This document shows positions 7,884 through 10,665 of a DNA stretch of 10,665 nt, piece by piece; the first letter of the stretch is position 1, and each line of letters opens with the position of its first letter. The translations under genes were made by a program, and so were the position numbers. The DNA comes from Clostridia bacterium (lineage in GTDB: Bacteria > Bacillota > Clostridia > Oscillospirales > CAG-272): NCBI GenBank assembly GCA_017452335.1, contig JAFTMP010000033.1, positions 1 to 10,665 on the forward strand, written 5' to 3'. The notes under the pieces are model-generated. The model made no database searches and was not told the origin of the DNA. It saw only the letters and a list, made by a program, of their open reading frames with translations.

Positions 7884-8817
7884 GATGTTCTCCCAGTAGC
7901 TTTAATGTCTCTTCATAAGTACGAATACCCGTAGAAGCGCCTGTGGCAGAAACACAGCACGCCGCCACGGCGTTGGCAAAGCGTCCGCAGGCATCAAAAT
8001 CCCAGCCCTTGGAAATGCCGAAAAGGAATCCTGCGCAGAAGGAATCCCCTGCCCCCGTGGTGTCCACGGCGGCAATATGGGTAAGTGCGGGCAGGTAAAA
8101 ACGCTTGTCTCGCTGTTCGCAGATCAGCGCGCCCTTTTTGCCCAGCTTGATGACCACAGAGCCGCACCCCAGATCAAAAAAGAAATCTGCCATTTTCTCA
8201 GGATCCCTCTGCCCCGACAGCGCCGCCGCCTCCTCAAGGCTGGGCATAAACAGATCGGTATAGGGCAGGGCATCCACAAGCTTTGGAAGCCAAACGCCGT
8301 CCTTATCCCAGGCGGTGTCCATCACGGTCATTTTGCCCGCCTCCTTCATTTCCTTCATGAAGCCGGCAAGTCCCTGCCCTTCAAAGGAGGGAAGAAGCAT
8401 CACCCCTGCCACAAACACGATGTCTGCCTCGTCTACAAGCTTTTTTTCAATATGCTTTTTTTCAAAAAGTGCGCAAGCACCGGGATAATAGAGGAAGGAG
8501 CGCTCGCCCGAGGATTGAATGAGCACCACCGAAACGGTGGTTCCCGCAAGGGGGGTCTGCACCACCCCGTCAAGTGACAAGCCCGCTTTTTGAAAACGGC
8601 TTTTTAACATCTCCCCAAAGGAATCCTCGCCCACAAGACAGGAAAGCGCCGCGTCCCCGCCCAACTTTTGCAGGTCCAGCGCCGCGTTGACCGCACAGCC
8701 GCCGGGGTGCACCTCCACCGAATCCACCCCCTGCAGGGTGCCTGACTTGGGCATCCCGTTCACGGGGCTGGTCAAAACGTCTGCCGTGACACTGCCGATA
8801 CACAGAATTTTTTTCAT
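7864..8817 (-). CDS. PfkB-family carbohydrate kinase
   Basis: A 317-residue ribokinase/PfkB-family sugar kinase, an ATP-dependent cytoplasmic enzyme. The first PfkB signature is visible as HPGGCAVNAALDLQKLG (residues 37-53), where PGG and Asn44 shape the sugar site, and the second as DTTGAGDSFCAGFL (252-265), with the anion hole GAGD and catalytic base Asp258. Length is usual for the family. It is the first gene of the operon, 45 bases from the predicted transcription start, with GAGGAGG before the ATG (8821-8827). Downstream an isomerase and aldolase follow, so it probably phosphorylates the ketose made by the isomerase. Whether it adds phosphate at C1 (fructokinase-1 or xylulose-1 type) or C6/C5 cannot be told by eye, because PfkB members differ in specificity with few clear motifs. 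Confidence 0.9.
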   Translation of the reverse strand: MKKILCIGSVTADVLTSPVNGMPKSGTLQGVDSVEVHPGGCAVNAALDLQKLGGDAALSCLVGEDSFGEMLKSRFQKAGLSLDGVVQTPLAGTTVSVVLIQSSGERSFLYYPGACALFEKKHIEKKLVDEADIVFVAGVMLLPSFEGQGLAGFMKEMKEAGKMTVMDTAWDKDGVWLPKLVDALPYTDLFMPSLEEAAALSGQRDPEKMADFFFDLGCGSVVIKLGKKGALICEQRDKRFYLPALTHIAAVDTTGAGDSFCAGFLFGISKGWDFDACGRFANAVAACCVSATGASTGIRTYEETLKLLGEHHDEKGV

Positions 8818-8837
8818 AGACCCTCCTCAAAGCAAGC

Positions 8838-8860
8838 ATTGGTAAACTGACTTTACTAAT
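8838..8860. promoter_or_regulatory. Predicted operator palindrome at the operon start
   Basis: Arms ATTGGTAAA and TTTACTAAT flank a 5-bp spacer CTGAC; eight of nine arm positions are complementary. It lies just downstream of the expected transcription start (near 8862) and before the kinase ribosome site, a typical position for a repressor that blocks the polymerase. The ROK regulator encoded next door is the likely ligand; this assignment is inference. Confidence 0.65.
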
Positions 8861-8868
8861 ACGGCTCC

Positions 8869-8897
8869 ATTGTAGCAGATTTTAATTGTAAAGTCAA
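8869..8897 (-). promoter_or_regulatory. Sigma-A type promoter of the kinase-isomerase-aldolase-mannosidase operon
   Basis: On the minus strand the -35 hexamer TTGACT (8892-8897) and the -10 hexamer TACAAT (8869-8874) are separated by exactly 17 bp, each one base away from consensus. Transcription should start near 8862, giving a leader of about 45 bases. No other promoter of this quality is seen inside the operon, and no terminator interrupts the four genes. Confidence 0.85.
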
Positions 8898-8914
8898 TAT
8901 ACAAATTTGACTTT
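8890..8914. promoter_or_regulatory. Second inverted repeat overlapping the -35 box
   Basis: Perfect 8-bp arms AAAGTCAA (8890-8897) and TTGACTTT (8907-8914) are separated by 9 bp, the left arm covering the -35 hexamer. The core TGACTTT also occurs at 8848-8854 inside the downstream palindrome. This may be an auxiliary regulator site, although part of the match is forced by the -35 consensus itself. Confidence 0.4.
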
Positions 8915-8982
8915 TTTGTGAATTTTATGCTTTTTCACCCCAATATTTTGAAAAAAACGCACAAAATTCTCCTTTTTCTTCC

Positions 8983-9022
8983 AAAAAAACAAGCGCTCCG
9001 CTTGCATACGCAGGCAGAGCGC
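8983..9022 (-). terminator. Rho-independent terminator of the ROK regulator gene
   Basis: On the minus strand a 12-bp stem (8993-9004 with 9011-9022, including two G-U pairs) around a 6-nt loop is followed by TTGTTTTTTT. It starts about ten bases past the regulator stop codon, so the regulator and the downstream operon are separate transcription units. Confidence 0.85.
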
Positions 9023-9032
9023 AGATATACAG

Positions 9033-10208
9033 TTAAAATAATTCTCCCGAGAAAAGGCGGCTGATGATCATGGCGGCGCTTCCGTAAAGGGGCGCGCCCA
9101 GAGAGAAGGAGGAGGGATACACCGGCACCGACTTGTAGCCCGAGGACAAGATCCGCCGTTCCACTCTGCTCTGCAGGTCCTCTAAGTAGCGGGCAGGTAA
9201 GAACACGCCCTCGTGCCCGATGACGATGCAATCGGGGTCCAGCAGGTTCACCGCGTTCACCAGTGCCGCGGCGATCTTTCTCACGATATCGCAAAAGACC
9301 TCATGGCAGGCAGGGATCTCGGAAAGCTCCTCAAAATCGGTCAGCTCGATCTGCGCCCGCCCGGAGGCTTCCTTCAAGCGCTCTAAAATTAACGGCATAG
9401 AGGCATAGGCTTCCAAACACCCTCTGTTTCCGCAGGTACAAAGAGGACCGTTAAAATTGATGCACACATGCCCCAGCTCCCCTACCGAAATGCTGTCGGG
9501 ACGGTAGAGCTGACGATCCACAATGATGCCCGCGCCAATGCCGTTGGTAATACCCAGATACAAAAAATGGTCGCAATTTCTGCCCTGCCCCTTCAAATGC
9601 TCTGCCAAAGCGGAGGCGTTCATGTCATTTTCCACATACACGGGATAGGGATAGCGCTTTTCAAGCATCTCCTTTAGGGGATAGTTGGAAATGGAGAAGA
9701 AGTCTCTGGGGTTTAAGAGCCTTCCCTGCACAGGGTCAATGGGTCCGATAGAGGAAACGCCGATGCCCAAAACCCGTCTGCGGGGCAGTCTTTCCTCCTT
9801 ATAGGCAAAAAGACGATCAAGCAACAGACAGATCTTCTCCCCAAGACTCTCTTTGCTCTCTTCTTTTAAGGGGATCTCGTCAATATACAGCGCCCCCAGC
9901 TTGATGTCAGTGAGGATCACCGAAAGGCTTTGGCGGGCAATATAAACTCCCGCGGCAAGGGGGGCGTGGGGGGCAATGTCAAGCAGGATCGGGTTGCGCC
10001 CGACCTGGGCGTTTTCTTCTGTCTCGCCCTCCTTGATGTACCCTTCCTCGATCAGCTCGCTGACGATATTGGTGATCGCCATGCGCGTTAAGCCCATGCG
10101 CTTGGTGATGTCAATGCGGGAAAGAGAATCGTTTGCAATGAGCTGCAGCACGATCCCTCTGTTTCTGTATTTTAAATGGGTGTTATTATACCCTTTACGT
10201 ACGCTCAT
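9033..10208 (-). CDS. ROK-family transcriptional regulator (NagC/XylR/Mlc type)
   Basis: A 391-residue regulator with an N-terminal winged helix-turn-helix (residues about 14-60; LSRIDITKRMGLTRMAITNI is the helix-turn-helix) and a C-terminal ROK sugar-binding/kinase-like domain. The ROK signature is intact: GIGVSSIGPID, VENDMNASALAE with Asp195, GELGH with Glu244 and His247, and the zinc motif CTCGNRGCLE with Cys257, Cys259 and Cys264. ROK repressors typically bind AT-rich interrupted palindromes and release them when a sugar binds. The retained sugar-site residues suggest real ligand binding, perhaps mannose or fructose here. An upstream in-frame ATG at 10259 would add 17 residues, but the ATG at 10208 has a strong AAAGGAG site five bases before it and the added residues fall in the repeat element, so 10208 is chosen. 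It is transcribed in the same direction as the sugar operon but ends at its own terminator; it most likely controls that operon. Confidence 0.93.
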   Translation of the reverse strand: MSVRKGYNNTHLKYRNRGIVLQLIANDSLSRIDITKRMGLTRMAITNIVSELIEEGYIKEGETEENAQVGRNPILLDIAPHAPLAAGVYIARQSLSVILTDIKLGALYIDEIPLKEESKESLGEKICLLLDRLFAYKEERLPRRRVLGIGVSSIGPIDPVQGRLLNPRDFFSISNYPLKEMLEKRYPYPVYVENDMNASALAEHLKGQGRNCDHFLYLGITNGIGAGIIVDRQLYRPDSISVGELGHVCINFNGPLCTCGNRGCLEAYASMPLILERLKEASGRAQIELTDFEELSEIPACHEVFCDIVRKIAAALVNAVNLLDPDCIVIGHEGVFLPARYLEDLQSRVERRILSSGYKSVPVYPSSFSLGAPLYGSAAMIISRLFSGELF

Positions 10209-10213
10209 AACTG

Positions 10214-10220
10214 CTCCTTT
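10214..10220 (-). promoter_or_regulatory. Ribosome binding site that fixes the ROK regulator start
   Basis: AAAGGAG on the minus strand lies five bases upstream of the ATG at 10208. The longer alternative start at 10259 has no comparable site, because its upstream bases belong to the hairpin element. Confidence 0.85.
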
Positions 10221-10242
10221 GGTTCGGTCTGTCAAAAAATGC

Positions 10243-10330
10243 TTGGGGCTTTGCCCCAAACCCCATTTAGGTGGACCAAGGTCCCCTAAAAACCTTCAAA
10301 AACTTTGAAAGAAAGGGTGTTTTTAAACCC
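10243..10330. repeat. Three-hairpin intergenic element, copy B
   Basis: Hairpin 1 (10243-10259) has arms TTGGGGC/GCCCCAA around a TTT loop. Hairpin 2 (10266-10290) pairs TTTAGG plus GGACC with GGTCC plus CCTAAA, with one bulged T. After three bases comes CTTCAAAAACTTTGAA (10294-10309), identical to the block in copy A at 338-353 and in the same orientation. A weak 4-bp third hairpin (10315-10330) follows. The stem sequences differ from copy A while the order and spacing of parts agree. It sits between the presumed regulator promoter and the regulator start, so on the minus strand it would be transcribed as leader RNA. Confidence 0.55.
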
Positions 10331-10398
10331 GGTTTTCTTTTGAAAAGGGATTTATCGACACGCTCAGTTCTTATCCTTTTTATTATACTTTAAATATA

Positions 10399-10427
10399 AT
10401 AATATTTCTTTTCTTTTTTGAAAACAA
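10399..10427 (-). promoter_or_regulatory. Tentative promoter of the ROK regulator gene
   Basis: On the minus strand TTGTTT (10422-10427) and TATTAT (10399-10404) are spaced by 17 bp; the -35 is weak, the -10 good. A separate perfect TATAAT lies at 10382-10387 but has no convincing -35. ATTGGTAAAC (10427-10436), a ten-base match to one arm of the operon palindrome, touches the -35 box, consistent with autoregulation. Confidence 0.4.
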
Positions 10428-10459
10428 TTGGTAAACGGAATAGACAAGACTTGTTTTAT

Positions 10460-10504
10460 AAAAAAGCGGGGCTGTCTCAAACTGCAAATTCAAGACAACC
10501 CCGC
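10460..10504 (-). terminator. Rho-independent terminator of the gene entering from the right edge
   Basis: On the minus strand a 12-bp stem (10466-10477 with 10493-10504, one G-U pair) around a 15-nt loop is followed by six T residues. It begins seven bases past the stop codon of the partial gene at 10511-10665. Confidence 0.88.
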
Positions 10505-10510
10505 GTATTC

Positions 10511-10665
10511 TTATTGTTCATCAAGACCTTGCACAAACAAAGTGCCCCATCTTGTTGCCTGCCCCTCAAACCAAATGGCATCAGAAGGGGGGAGCTTTAC
10601 GTTCTTGTTGATCTTTTGTCTGATGCGCCGGTACCAATAGCGCAAAAAGGAAGGAATGGAGATCA
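10511..10665 (-). CDS. C-terminal fragment of an unrecognised protein, 5' part outside the window
   Basis: The minus strand is open from the window edge to a TAA at 10511-10513, giving 50 residues that begin ISIPSFLRYWYRRIRQKINK, continue with KNVKLPPSDAIWFEG and end TRWGTLFVQGLDEQ. A well-formed terminator seven bases after the stop and the position upstream of the regulator unit support a real gene end. The fragment has a basic, aromatic-rich stretch (LRYWYRRIRQK) and no motif that I can assign to a family. It is separated from the regulator by the terminator and is probably not part of the sugar system. Confidence 0.6.
   Translation of the reverse strand, partial: ISIPSFLRYWYRRIRQKINKNVKLPPSDAIWFEGQATRWGTLFVQGLDEQ

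Noticed and set aside
6516..8817. Sulfoquinovose (sulfoglycolysis) operon, because an isomerase, PfkB kinase and aldolase also appear in such pathways
   Set aside because: No sulfoquinovosidase, sulfolactaldehyde-processing enzyme or sulfonate exporter is seen, and the only glycosidase is a GH92 mannosidase.
8905..8935. A plus-strand promoter starting with TTGACT at 8907
   Set aside because: No -10 hexamer at proper spacing and no plus-strand gene follows.
10209..10259. Longer ROK protein starting at the ATG at 10259
   Set aside because: The extra 17 residues are encoded by the hairpin element, and the ATG at 10208 has a strong ribosome site five bases upstream.
1..10665. CRISPR arrays, tRNA or rRNA genes, insertion sequences
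   Set aside because: No regularly spaced direct repeats, no tRNA-like fold or rRNA stretch, and no transposase reading frame were recognised in either strand.

Overview
The window looks like chromosomal DNA of a low-to-mid GC Gram-positive bacterium of the class Clostridia, most likely a gut member of the Oscillospiraceae/Ruminococcaceae type. This rests on purine-rich GGAGG ribosome sites, a sigma-A style promoter, a type I dockerin on a large secreted glycosidase, a small Clostridia-type Cro/C1 regulator and hairpin-rich intergenic elements. This is inference from style; no marker gene is present. Nearly all coding is on the minus strand.

Layout. At the left edge is the 3' end of a small plus-strand helix-turn-helix gene (1-225). 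A convergent intergenic stretch (226-515) follows, with a three-hairpin element and one rho-independent terminator for each strand. From 8817 down to 516 runs one minus-strand operon of four genes: a PfkB-family sugar kinase, a D-lyxose/D-mannose isomerase-type cupin (overlapping the kinase by 20 bp), a class II ketose-phosphate aldolase (15 bp further on), and a 1970-residue secreted multimodular GH92 alpha-mannosidase with a C-terminal dockerin. A near-consensus promoter (TTGACT, 17 bp, TACAAT) lies upstream of the kinase, with a 23-bp near-perfect palindrome just past the expected transcription start. Upstream of this, also on the minus strand and closed by its own terminator, is a ROK-family regulator (9033-10208). 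The right edge holds a terminator and the C-terminal end of an unrecognised minus-strand gene (10511-10665).

How the genes may work together. The GH92 enzyme would release mannose from alpha-mannosides outside the cell. Inside, the cupin isomerase could turn mannose into fructose, the PfkB kinase could phosphorylate the ketose, and the class II aldolase could split the phosphorylated ketose into three-carbon units. That would be a mannose route that does not need mannose-6-phosphate isomerase. The ROK protein is the natural candidate to bind the palindrome and sense the sugar. No transporter is encoded in the window. The assembly into one pathway is inference; each family assignment rests on recognisable motifs.

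The most interesting points are the isomerase-kinase-aldolase set coupled to a dockerin-bearing GH92, the operator and promoter architecture with a matching half-site at the regulator's own promoter, the unusual active-site wording of the GH92 module, and two intergenic elements that share an architecture although their stem sequences differ.
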